From assembly GCF_004323595.1 (NCBI RefSeq), contig NZ_AP019373.1, positions 2,232,001 to 2,296,000 of the forward strand: DNA of 64,000 nucleotides, read 5' to 3'. This DNA comes from Sulfuricystis thermophila. GTDB lineage: Bacteria; Pseudomonadota; Gammaproteobacteria; Burkholderiales; Rhodocyclaceae. The translations under genes and the position numbers were made by a program. The notes beneath the pieces were generated by a model. It had not been told where the DNA came from. It ran no database searches and saw nothing but the letters and a program-made list of their open reading frames with translations. Shown here piece by piece: positions 11,752-19,901 of this stretch (positions within the stretch are counted from its first letter, which is position 1; every line of letters begins with the position of its first letter).

Positions 11752-12626
11752 TGGAACTGCGAGCCAGTGAGCCGATGGCCAAACACGTCACCTGGCGCGC
11801 CGGCGGCCGCGTCGCCAAGGCCTGCTTTCCGCACGACCTCGAAGATCTCGCCCACTTCCTGGCCGGGCTGCGTTGCGACGAGCCGCTGCTGATGGTAGGG
11901 CTGGGATCGAACCTGTTGATCCGCGATGGCGGCTTTGACGGCACGGCGATCTTCACCCACGGCGCGCTGAAGGCCCTGCGTCTGACGGCTGACGGCTCGA
12001 TCTATGTCGAGGCCGGGGTCGCCGCACCGAAGCTGGCGCGCTTCGCCGCCACCCACGGCTTCGCCGGCGCCGAGTTCCTCGCCGGCATTCCCGGCACGAT
12101 CGGCGGCGCACTGGCGATGAACGCCGGCTGCTACGGCAGTGAAATCTGGCAGTTCGTCGACCGCGTGTGCATGCTGAACCGCAAGGGCGAAACGATCGAG
12201 CGCACGCCGGCGGATTTCGCGCTCGGTTACCGGCATTGCGGCTTGAAACAGGCCAGCGACGAAATCTTCGCCGCCGCCTGGCTGCGCTTCCCCGCCGGGG
12301 ACGCCGCAGTGGCGCGCGCGAGGATCCGCGAGCTGCTCGCCCGCCGTGTCGCGACCCAGCCCTTGCAGCTGCCGAATGCCGGCTCGGTGTTCAGAAACCC
12401 GCCGGGCGACCACGCCGCACGCCTGATCGAAGCCGCTGGCCTGAAGGGTCTGGAGCTCGGCGGCGCAAGGGTGTCCGAAAAGCATGCGAATTTCATCGTT
12501 AATCCGGGGGGCGTGGCCAGCGCTTCCGCGATAGAAAGCTTAATCGGCCGCATTCAGGCCGAAGTGCAGGAAAAGTTCGGCGTGACACTGGTGCGCGAGG
12601 TGCGCATTCTCGGAGCAAGATGCTGA
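11751..12626 (+). CDS. murB: UDP-N-acetylenolpyruvoylglucosamine reductase MurB
   Basis: FAD- and NADPH-dependent enzyme that makes UDP-MurNAc. The 291-residue protein is a short, type II-like MurB. Visible signatures are HVTWRAGGRV, VGLGSNLLIRDGG, FAGAEFLAGIPGTIGGALAMNAGCYG, and the C-terminal NAGSVFRNPPGDHAARLIEAAGLKG region carrying the Ser proton donor. The ATG shares its A with the murC TGA (TGATG). Confidence 0.96.
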
Positions 12627-13552
12627 TGGCAGGCAGGTTTGGTAAGGTGGCGGTGTTGATGGGCGGCGATTCCGCCGAGCGCGAGATCTCGCTGATCTCG
12701 GGTAAGGCGGTGCTCGAGGCGCTGCTCGCCGCCGGTGTCGATGCCTATGCCTTCGATCCGGCCAAGCAGCCGATCTGGACGCTCGCCGAACAGCGGCCGG
12801 AGCGCGCCTTCATCGTCCTGCACGGCGGGGCGGGCGAAAACGGCACGGTGCAAGCCGCACTCGATCTGCTGAAGATCCCCTATACCGGCAGCGGCGTGCT
12901 CGCCTCGGCGCTGGCGATGGACAAGCGCCGCACGACCTTGCTCTGGCAGGCCTGCGGCCTGCCGGTGCCGCGCTCGCGTCTCGTCACTGCGGGCAATGAA
13001 GGGCCCGCCGTGATTGCCGAGCTCGGGCTGCCGCTGATCATAAAGCCGGTGCGCGAAGGTTCTTCGATCGGTGTCACGAAGGTGATGCGCGCGGAAGAAT
13101 TCGCCGCTGCCTTCGCCGCTGCCGCGACCTTGCCCGATGGCCGTCACGAGGAAGTCATGGCCGAGGAATTCGTCGCCGGCACCGAGCTCACCGCTGCCGT
13201 TCTCGGAGAGCGGGTACTGCCGCTGGTGCGGATCGAGGCGCCCGAAGGCCGCTACGACTACCAGAACAAGTATTTCACCGATGTCGTGAAGTATCACTGC
13301 CCGGCCGGCATCGATGCCGCCAAAGAAGCCGAGATCGCCCGCACGGTGCTGGCGGCATTCGACGCCCTCGGCTGTCGCGGCTGGGGACGCGCCGATCTGA
13401 TCCTGCGCGATGACGGCAGTTTCCGCCTGCTGGAAATGAACACCGCACCCGGTATGACCAGCCATTCGCTGGTGCCGATGGCGGCCAAGGCTGCCGGCAT
13501 CGATTTCACCGCCCTGGTGCTGACGATCCTGGCGGAGGCGCGCTGTGGCTAG
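12620..13552 (+). CDS. ddlB: D-alanine:D-alanine ligase Ddl
   Basis: ATP-grasp enzyme that makes D-Ala-D-Ala, the MurF substrate. It has about 310 residues. Motifs: VLMGGDSAEREISL, HGGAGENGTVQAALDLL, PLIIKPVREGSSIGV and the C-terminal metal site LLEMNTAPGMTSHSL. Two starts are possible: ATG 12620, 4 bases after GGAG, and ATG 12626, which overlaps the murB stop and is 10 bases after it. Confidence 0.96.
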   Translation: MLMAGRFGKVAVLMGGDSAEREISLISGKAVLEALLAAGVDAYAFDPAKQPIWTLAEQRPERAFIVLHGGAGENGTVQAALDLLKIPYTGSGVLASALAMDKRRTTLLWQACGLPVPRSRLVTAGNEGPAVIAELGLPLIIKPVREGSSIGVTKVMRAEEFAAAFAAAATLPDGRHEEVMAEEFVAGTELTAAVLGERVLPLVRIEAPEGRYDYQNKYFTDVVKYHCPAGIDAAKEAEIARTVLAAFDALGCRGWGRADLILRDDGSFRLLEMNTAPGMTSHSLVPMAAKAAGIDFTALVLTILAEARCG

Positions 13553-14366
13553 CACACGCGGCAAACCGCGCAACGCGCCTGCCGAGCCGGCCGGGCTGTG
13601 GCATCAGCCGGCGCTGCTCGATCTGATCGCCGACGTGCTGTTCGCACTGGGCATCGTCGGTCTGGGCTGGGCGGCGCTGATCGGCCTGCAGCGCCTGCCG
13701 GCGTTTCCGCTCCGCGAAGTGGTACTCGCCTCGCCCCCGCAGCATGTCAGCCCGGCGCAGATCGCCCATGCAGTGCGCACCACGGTCAGCGGCAATTTCT
13801 TCACCGTCGATCTCGCCGCAATACAGGCGGGCATCGAGGCGCTGCCCTGGGTGCGGCGCGCCGCGGTGCGCCGGCAATGGCCGGATGGCCTCACGGTGAC
13901 GCTCGAAGAGCACGAGGCCGTGGCGCAGTGGCGCCACCTGAACGGCGAGAAAGGACTGGTCAACACATTCGGCGAGGTGTTCGATGCCGAGCCGCCCGAG
14001 GATGGGTCTCCTCTGCCGCTGCTCAGCGGTCCGCCGGATACGGCCGCCGAAATCCTCCAGCGCCAGGCCGCATTCGACGACCAGCTCGCGCCGCTGGGCC
14101 GGCATGTCACCGCGCTCACTCTCTCGCCGCGTCGCGCCTGGCATCTCGAGCTCGACGACGGCGTGGCGATCGAACTGGGCCGCGACGAAGAACGTCAGCC
14201 ACTCAACGCACGGCTGGCGCGCTTCGTCGCCCACTATCCAGACATCAAGGCGCATTTCGGCAACATCCGTGGCGCCGACATGCGTTACCCGAACGGTTTC
14301 GTGCTCACCGGCGCCGGGCGCCCGGTCGAGCCACTGCCTCCGGTAAAGGCAGGGAAGCAGTCATGA
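13545..14366 (+). CDS. ftsQ: Cell division protein FtsQ
   Basis: Bitopic scaffold protein of the divisome, 273 residues. A cytoplasmic N-terminus is followed by one membrane segment (about residues 25-48, VLFALGIVGLGWAALIGL). The POTRA domain (FPLREVVL ... NFFTVDLAAIQAGIEALPWVRRAAV) and the FtsQ C-terminal domain follow. The GTG start overlaps the end of ddlB by 8 bases. Confidence 0.95.
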   Translation: MASTRGKPRNAPAEPAGLWHQPALLDLIADVLFALGIVGLGWAALIGLQRLPAFPLREVVLASPPQHVSPAQIAHAVRTTVSGNFFTVDLAAIQAGIEALPWVRRAAVRRQWPDGLTVTLEEHEAVAQWRHLNGEKGLVNTFGEVFDAEPPEDGSPLPLLSGPPDTAAEILQRQAAFDDQLAPLGRHVTALTLSPRRAWHLELDDGVAIELGRDEERQPLNARLARFVAHYPDIKAHFGNIRGADMRYPNGFVLTGAGRPVEPLPPVKAGKQS

Positions 14367-15601
14367 GCAAGGACAAGAATCGCGAACTGATCGCCGGTCT
14401 CGACATCGGCACCTCGAAGATCGTCGCCATCGTCGCCGAAGTGAATGACGAGGGGCAGCTTGCCATCCTCGGTCTCGGCACGCAGGACACCCAGGAATCG
14501 CGCGGTCTCAGGAAGGGTGTGGTGGTCAATATCGAGGCCACCGTCAACAACATCTCGAAGGCGATCGCCGAGGTGCAGATGGTCGCCGGCTGCAAGATCA
14601 AGGAAGTGTATACCGGCATCGCCGGCAGCCACATCAAGAGCAAGGATTCCAACGGCATGACGGTGGTGAAGGATCGCGAGGTCACGCAATACGACGTCGC
14701 GCGCGCCATCGAGGCGGCGAATGCCACGCCGATCTCGGCCGACGACCAGATCCTGCACACGCTGGTGCAGGAATTCATCGTCGACGGCCAGGATGGCGTC
14801 AAGGAACCGATCGGCATGGACGCCCGCCGCCTCGAAGTGAAGGTGCATCTGGTCACCGGCGCGGTCACCGCGGTGCAGAACATCGTCAAGTGCGTGCGCC
14901 GCTGCGGCCTGGAAGTGGTCGATCTGGTGCTGCAGCCGCTCGCTTCGGGCAATGCCGTGCTCACCGACGACGAGAAGGATGTCGGCGTCTGCCTCGTGGA
15001 CATCGGCGGCGGCACCACCGATGTCGCCGTGTTCAGCCAGGGGGCGATCCGCCACACCGCGGTGATCCCGATCGCCGGCGACCAGATCACCAATGACATC
15101 GCCATCGCGCTGCGCACCTCGACCCAGGATGCCGAAGAGATCAAGCTGCGCTACGGCGTGGCGCTCTCCCAGTTCGCCGATCCGGAGGAAATGCTCGAAG
15201 TACCGGGGGTCGGCGACCGTCCGGCGACGACACTGTCGCGCGCGACGCTGGCCGGCTTCATCCAGCCGCGCGTCGAGGAGATCTTCCAGAAGGTGCAGGA
15301 GGAGCTGATCAAAAGCGGCTATGCACGCCTGCTACGCGCCGGCATCGTGCTCACCGGCGGCGCCGCGCAGATGCCGGGCATGGCCGAACTCGGCGAGGAA
15401 ATCTTCCACAACACGGTGAAGGTCGGCGTGCCGAGTTACGACGGGCCGCTGGCCGATTTCGTGAGAAATCCGCGCTATGCCACCGCGATGGGGCTGTTGC
15501 TGGAGGGTCTGGCACAGCGGCAGCGCGGCGGCAAGGAACCCCCTTTGACTCTCGGGCAGGTGTTCGGGCGCATGCGCGCCTGGTTTGCCCGCAATCTGTG
15601 A
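14363..15601 (+). CDS. ftsA: Cell division protein FtsA
   Basis: Actin-fold membrane tether for FtsZ, 412 residues. Nucleotide-binding motifs: IAGLDIGTSKIVAIVAEV at the N-terminus, VDIGGGTTDVAVF in the second lobe and IVLTGGAAQMPGM. The final residues, FGRMRAWFARNL, form the amphipathic membrane-targeting helix. The ATG overlaps the ftsQ stop (ATGA). Confidence 0.97.
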   Translation: MSKDKNRELIAGLDIGTSKIVAIVAEVNDEGQLAILGLGTQDTQESRGLRKGVVVNIEATVNNISKAIAEVQMVAGCKIKEVYTGIAGSHIKSKDSNGMTVVKDREVTQYDVARAIEAANATPISADDQILHTLVQEFIVDGQDGVKEPIGMDARRLEVKVHLVTGAVTAVQNIVKCVRRCGLEVVDLVLQPLASGNAVLTDDEKDVGVCLVDIGGGTTDVAVFSQGAIRHTAVIPIAGDQITNDIAIALRTSTQDAEEIKLRYGVALSQFADPEEMLEVPGVGDRPATTLSRATLAGFIQPRVEEIFQKVQEELIKSGYARLLRAGIVLTGGAAQMPGMAELGEEIFHNTVKVGVPSYDGPLADFVRNPRYATAMGLLLEGLAQRQRGGKEPPLTLGQVFGRMRAWFARNL

Positions 15602-15639
15602 TTTTTCGGTAACGCATTGGCAACGACAGGAGAGGCGAA

Positions 15640-16842
15640 ATGTTCGAAATCATCGATCGAGAAGCAAACGACACCATCATCAAGGTGATCGGCGTCGGCG
15701 GCGCCGGCGGCAATGCCGTCGAACACATGATCCGCGAGGGCGTCGGCGGCGTGGAATTCATCTGCGCAAACACCGACGCGCAGGCGCTGAAAACTTCCTC
15801 GGCCGGCGTCAAGCTGCAGCTCGGCCCGGGGCTGGGCGCCGGCGGCAAACCGGAGCGCGCACGCCAGCACGCGCAAACCGAGCGCGAGCGCATCGCCGAG
15901 ATGCTCGCCGGTGCGCACATGTGCTTCATCACCGCCGGCATGGGCGGCGGCACCGGCACCGGCGCCGCGCCAGTGATCGCCGAAGTGGCACGCGAGCTGG
16001 GCATCCTCACCGTGGCGGTGGTCACCAAACCGTTCAGCTTCGAAGGGCGGCGCGGCAAGGTCGCCGAAGAAGGCATCGCCGAACTCTCGCAGCATGTCGA
16101 CTCGCTGATCGTCATCCTCAACGAAAAACTGATGGAAGTCCTCGGCGAGGAGGTCAGCATGCTGGATGCCTTCAAGGCCGCCGACGACGTGTTGAAGAAT
16201 GCCGTCGGCGGCATCTCCGAGATCATCAACGTGCCGGGCCTGGTCAACGTCGATTTCGAGGACGTGCGCACCGTGATGGGCGAAATGGGCAAGGCGATGA
16301 TGGGCTCGGCCACCGCCGCCGGCGTCGATCGCGCGCGCCTGGCCGCCGAACAGGCGGTCGCCAGCCCCTTGCTCGAAGGCATCGAGCTTTCCGGCGCCAA
16401 GGGCGTGCTGGTCAATATCACTGCCAGCAGCTCGCTCGGCCTCAAGGAGTATCAGGAAGTGATGGCCACCATCCACAATTACACGGCGCCGGAGGCCACG
16501 GTGATCTGCGGCGCGGTGTTCGACGATGCGATGGAAGATCGGCTGCGCGTCACCGTGGTGGCCACCGGCCTCGGCACCAAGGCCAAGGCGCAGCCGAAAC
16601 TGGTCTATGGCGAAGGCCGCGGCCAGCGCACCGGCACCTACGATCTGCCGCCCTCGCCAGCGATGATCGAACCCGCGGCCGGAGTGATGAACATCGCCGG
16701 CAGCAATACGCCGGCCGGCAGTCTCGACGACTTCTTCACACCGAATCCGCGCGGCCATCGCGACAACCGCGCCCGCGACATGGCCGACGTGGGGCTCAGC
16801 AACATCGATATCCCTGCCTTCCTGCGCAAGCAAGCGGACTGA
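15640..16842 (+). CDS. ftsZ: Cell division GTPase FtsZ
   Basis: Tubulin homologue that forms the Z-ring, 400 residues. The GTP-binding signature GGGTGTG is at residues 102-108, preceded by IKVIGVGGAGGNAV near the N-terminus. The extreme C-terminus, NIDIPAFLRKQAD, is the conserved peptide that binds FtsA and ZipA. The gap after ftsA is 38 bases and holds a strong ribosome-binding site (ACAGGAGA). Unlike in many relatives, lpxC does not follow. The next gene is rsmA on the opposite strand. Confidence 0.98.
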   Translation: MFEIIDREANDTIIKVIGVGGAGGNAVEHMIREGVGGVEFICANTDAQALKTSSAGVKLQLGPGLGAGGKPERARQHAQTERERIAEMLAGAHMCFITAGMGGGTGTGAAPVIAEVARELGILTVAVVTKPFSFEGRRGKVAEEGIAELSQHVDSLIVILNEKLMEVLGEEVSMLDAFKAADDVLKNAVGGISEIINVPGLVNVDFEDVRTVMGEMGKAMMGSATAAGVDRARLAAEQAVASPLLEGIELSGAKGVLVNITASSSLGLKEYQEVMATIHNYTAPEATVICGAVFDDAMEDRLRVTVVATGLGTKAKAQPKLVYGEGRGQRTGTYDLPPSPAMIEPAAGVMNIAGSNTPAGSLDDFFTPNPRGHRDNRARDMADVGLSNIDIPAFLRKQAD

Positions 16843-16860
16843 TCGGCTCGCACCACGATC

Positions 16861-16895
16861 AACGCCCGGGGTTTCGCCTCCCCCGGGCGTTTTTC
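16861..16895 (+). terminator. Rho-independent terminator after ftsZ
   Basis: Perfect 9-base stem CGCCCGGGG (16863-16871) and CCCCGGGCG (16881-16889) with a 9-base loop, followed by five T. It lies 19 bases after the ftsZ stop and closes the dcw cluster. The T-run overlaps the stop codon of rsmA on the other strand. No T-run faces the minus strand. Confidence 0.88.
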
Positions 16896-17676
16896 ATTGA
16901 GCTGCCAGCGCGTTGGCCAGCCGCACATAATCGGCGACGGACAGTTCCTCTGCCCGCGCCGTCGGCGCGATGCCCTGCGCGGCGAGCAAAGTCTCGCCGC
17001 CGAATTCCCTCAGCGTGTTGCGCAGCATCTTGCGCCGCTGGGAAAATGCCGCCGTCACGAGCCGGGAAAACAGGGTTTCGTCTCGTGCCGTCCCGCCAGC
17101 GCCGAGTTTGCGTGGGATCATGCGCACCACGGCCGAGTCGACCTTCGGCGCCGGATCGAACGCGCCCGGCGGCACGATGAACAGCCGCTCCATGTAGAAG
17201 CGGTATTGCAGCATCACCGACAGCCGCCCATAAGCGCCCGTTCCCGGCTCGGCGACCATCCGGTCGACGACTTCCTTCTGCAACATGAAATGCATTTCGG
17301 CGATCCGGTCGGCGAATCGCGTCAAATGGAACAGCAAGGGACTCGAGATGTTGTAAGGCAGGTTGCCGACGATCTTCAGCGGTCCCTCGCCCTTCAGGGA
17401 ACCGAAATCGAATTGCAATGCATCGCCTTCATGGATCGTCAGCCGTTCGGGTGGAAAGCGCGTCCGCAGCCGAATGATCAGGTCGCGGTCGATCTCGACG
17501 ACGTGCAGGTGGTCGACGTGTTCAAGCAAAGGTTCGGTCAGCGCGCCCAGGCCCGGGCCGATCTCGACGACGGTATCGCCCGGCTGGGGCGCGATCGCGG
17601 CGATGATCTTGCGGATGATGCCGGGCGAGACGAGGAAATGCTGCCCGAAGCGCTTCCTCGGCAGGTGCGCTTTCAT
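16894..17676 (-). CDS. rsmA: 16S rRNA (adenine(1518/1519)-N6)-dimethyltransferase RsmA (KsgA)
   Basis: Dimethylates two adjacent adenines in helix 45 of 16S rRNA. About 260 residues, starting [15 protein letters not shown], the usual KsgA start. SAM-binding motifs are [16 protein letters not shown] and [10 protein letters not shown]. The catalytic motif is [14 protein letters not shown]. The ATG overlaps the pdxA TGA (ATGA). A start at 17691 would add five residues. Residues [12 protein letters not shown] are encoded by a copy of the dispersed repeat. Confidence 0.96.
   Translation of the reverse strand: MKAHLPRKRFGQHFLVSPGIIRKIIAAIAPQPGDTVVEIGPGLGALTEPLLEHVDHLHVVEIDRDLIIRLRTRFPPERLTIHEGDALQFDFGSLKGEGPLKIVGNLPYNISSPLLFHLTRFADRIAEMHFMLQKEVVDRMVAEPGTGAYGRLSVMLQYRFYMERLFIVPPGAFDPAPKVDSAVVRMIPRKLGAGGTARDETLFSRLVTAAFSQRRKMLRNTLREFGGETLLAAQGIAPTARAEELSVADYVRLANALAAQ
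17085..17109 (+). repeat. Dispersed 25-base repeat, copy 4 (rsmA)
   Basis: GTGCCGTCCCGCCAGC then GCCGAGTTT, a full consensus match. Read from the minus strand in rsmA as KLGAGGTAR. Confidence 0.85.
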
Positions 17677-18632
17677 GAACGGCGCCGGCACATTGCGATC
17701 GCCGCATCGACCGCCGCAAACAGGCTGGTCGGCGAGGCTTTCCCGCTGCCGGCGAGATCCAGCGCCGTGCCGTGATCGACCGAGGTGCGGATGATCGGCA
17801 GGCCCAGCGTCACATTGATGCCTGCGTCGAAGGCGGCGTATTTGAGCACCGCCAGGCCCTGGTCGTGATACATCGCCAGCTCTGCATCGGCGCCGGCGAG
17901 CACGTTCTTGGTGAATAGCGTGTCGGCCGGCAAGGGGCCGACGAGGTCCATGCCCTCGCCGCGCAGCTTGTCGAGCACCGGGGTGATGGCTTCGATCTCC
18001 TCGCGGCCCAGATGTCCCCCCTCACCGGCGTGCGGGTTGAGTCCAGCGACGAGGATGCGCGGTCGAGCGATGCCGAACTTGGTTTGCAAATCCGCGTGCA
18101 GGATACGGATCGTCGTTTCGAGCTCGGGGGGCGTGATCGCTGCGGGCACGTCTTTCAGCGGCAGATGGGTCGTCGCCAGCGCGACGCGCAGGCCGCCCCC
18201 GGCGAGCATCATCACGACGCGCGGAGTGCCGGTCTTTTCGGCGAGATATTCGGTATGCCCAGTGAATGAAATGCCGGCGTCGTTGATGACGCCTTTGTGC
18301 ACCGGCGCGGTGACCAGCGCCGCATACTCGCCGTTCCTGCAGCCCTCGAGCGCGGCGTCGATCAGGTCGAGCACGTAACGCGCATTGGCCGGATCGAGCC
18401 GTCCCGCCAGCGCCGGTTTTTTGAGCGGGATGTGGCGAATCTCGAGCGCGCCGATCGCGCGCCCCAGCTGGCGCGCGCGCTGTTCGAAAAGATCGCGATC
18501 GCCGAGCACGACGAGCCGTGCCTCGAACGAACGGTCGGCCAGCGCCAGACAGATGTCCGGGCCGATGCCGGCCGGCTCGCCGCTGGTCACGGCGATGACC
18601 GGTTTATCTGTCTTCGAGCCGGTATTCGACAT
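17673..18632 (-). CDS. pdxA: 4-hydroxythreonine-4-phosphate dehydrogenase PdxA
   Basis: NAD-dependent enzyme of DXP-dependent pyridoxal 5'-phosphate synthesis, about 319 residues. The N-terminus [18 protein letters not shown] and the metal-binding histidine motifs ([33 protein letters not shown]) are visible. [14 protein letters not shown] follows near the end. The chosen ATG lies inside surA (29-base overlap). The surA-pdxA-rsmA order is common in proteobacteria. A dispersed-repeat copy is read here as KPALAGRL. Confidence 0.95.
   Translation of the reverse strand: MSNTGSKTDKPVIAVTSGEPAGIGPDICLALADRSFEARLVVLGDRDLFEQRARQLGRAIGALEIRHIPLKKPALAGRLDPANARYVLDLIDAALEGCRNGEYAALVTAPVHKGVINDAGISFTGHTEYLAEKTGTPRVVMMLAGGGLRVALATTHLPLKDVPAAITPPELETTIRILHADLQTKFGIARPRILVAGLNPHAGEGGHLGREEIEAITPVLDKLRGEGMDLVGPLPADTLFTKNVLAGADAELAMYHDQGLAVLKYAAFDAGINVTLGLPIIRTSVDHGTALDLAGSGKASPTSLFAAVDAAIAMCRRRS
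18398..18420 (+). repeat. Dispersed 25-base repeat, copy 5 (pdxA)
   Basis: GCCGTCCCGCCAGC then GCCGGTTTT, missing the A before the final T-run. Read in pdxA as KPALAGRL. Confidence 0.7.
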
Positions 18633-19896
18633 AGGCACGGTCGCGCAGCTGGCGCAACCAGTCCTCGTAGGCCTCGTCGGACTTGCGCTCGCGCAACGCC
18701 TGGCGCGCCAGGATGCGCCGGCGCTCGTCGCCCACTGCGGCATTCTTGCGTTCCAGCACCTGGATCAGGTGCCAGCCGAACGGCGATTGCACCGGTTGGC
18801 TGACTTCGCCGACTTGCAGCGCATCCATCGCCCGCTCGAACTCCGGCACGGTATCGCCCGGATAGAGCCAGCCGAGATCGCCACCCTTCGCCGCCGAGAG
18901 ATCGTTGGAATACAGCCGTGCCAGCTCGGCGAAGTCGGCGCCATGGTCGAGGCGTTCCTTGAGACCGACGAGTTTGTGACGTGCCTCGTCGGACGAGGTG
19001 AGCTCATTGACCTTGATCAGGATGTGCCGCGCATGCGTCTGGCGGATCAGCCCCTCGCCGACGCTGCCGCCCTTGCGCTCGATCAGCTTGACGATGTGAA
19101 AGCCGGCCGGGCTCCTCAGGATGTCGCTGACCTCGCCGGGTTGCAGTTTGGCGATCGCCTCGGCATACAGCGTCGGCAGACGATCGGCGGGCCGCGGTTC
19201 GAGGATGCCGCCGGCCAGGGCGTCGGGCGCTTCGGAGTAGCTCGCCGCCACCTGGCTGAAATCCTGTCCGGCCTTGATGCGGGCGAGCGCCTCTTCGGCG
19301 CGGTTGCGCAATTGCGCCAGACGCGTCGCGTCGATCTGCTCGGGCACGCGGATGATGATGTGGCCGAGGGTGACGAGCGCGTTCTGGTCCGCCTGTTCGG
19401 GATGGGCCAGGTAATTATCGATCTCGCCGTCGGAAACGACGATGCGGCTGTCGACCTCGCGCTCACGCAGGCGGGCGATGATCATCTCGCCGCGGATGTC
19501 CTCACGAAAGCGTTGCCAGTCGATGCCATCCCTTTCCAGTGCGGCACGGAACTCGGCAAGCGACAGGCGGTTGTTTTGGGCGATGCGGCGCAATGCGCCA
19601 TCGAGCTCGGCATCGGCGATGCGCAGGCCCGTTTCCTTGGCGAACTGCAGCTGCAGACGATCGACGATCAGGCGTTCGAGGATCTGCTTTTCGAGCACCT
19701 CCGGCGGCGGCAGCGGTGTGCCGCGCGCGCGCAGCTGACGGGTGACGGCGCTTAGGCGGTCGCGCAACTCGTTGAGGGTGATCGCCTCGTCATTGACGAC
19801 GGCGACGACGCGATCGAGCGCGATCGGCTGGCGTGGTTGGGCGAATGCCAGCAGCGGCAGCAATACCAGCAGGGCGAACAGGGATGCAGGTTTCAT
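18604..19896 (-). CDS. surA: Periplasmic chaperone / peptidyl-prolyl isomerase SurA
   Basis: Chaperone for outer-membrane proteins such as LptD, 430 residues. A signal peptide ([19 protein letters not shown]) precedes the SurA N-terminal domain ([18 protein letters not shown]). Two parvulin domains follow: [14 protein letters not shown]...GGILEPR, and [12 protein letters not shown]...[10 protein letters not shown]. It lies 5 bases downstream of lptD, its best-known client, and probably shares its transcript. Confidence 0.95.
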   Translation of the reverse strand: MKPASLFALLVLLPLLAFAQPRQPIALDRVVAVVNDEAITLNELRDRLSAVTRQLRARGTPLPPPEVLEKQILERLIVDRLQLQFAKETGLRIADAELDGALRRIAQNNRLSLAEFRAALERDGIDWQRFREDIRGEMIIARLREREVDSRIVVSDGEIDNYLAHPEQADQNALVTLGHIIIRVPEQIDATRLAQLRNRAEEALARIKAGQDFSQVAASYSEAPDALAGGILEPRPADRLPTLYAEAIAKLQPGEVSDILRSPAGFHIVKLIERKGGSVGEGLIRQTHARHILIKVNELTSSDEARHKLVGLKERLDHGADFAELARLYSNDLSAAKGGDLGWLYPGDTVPEFERAMDALQVGEVSQPVQSPFGWHLIQVLERKNAAVGDERRRILARQALRERKSDEAYEDWLRQLRDRAYVEYRLEDR

Positions 19897-19901
19897 AAAT
19901 T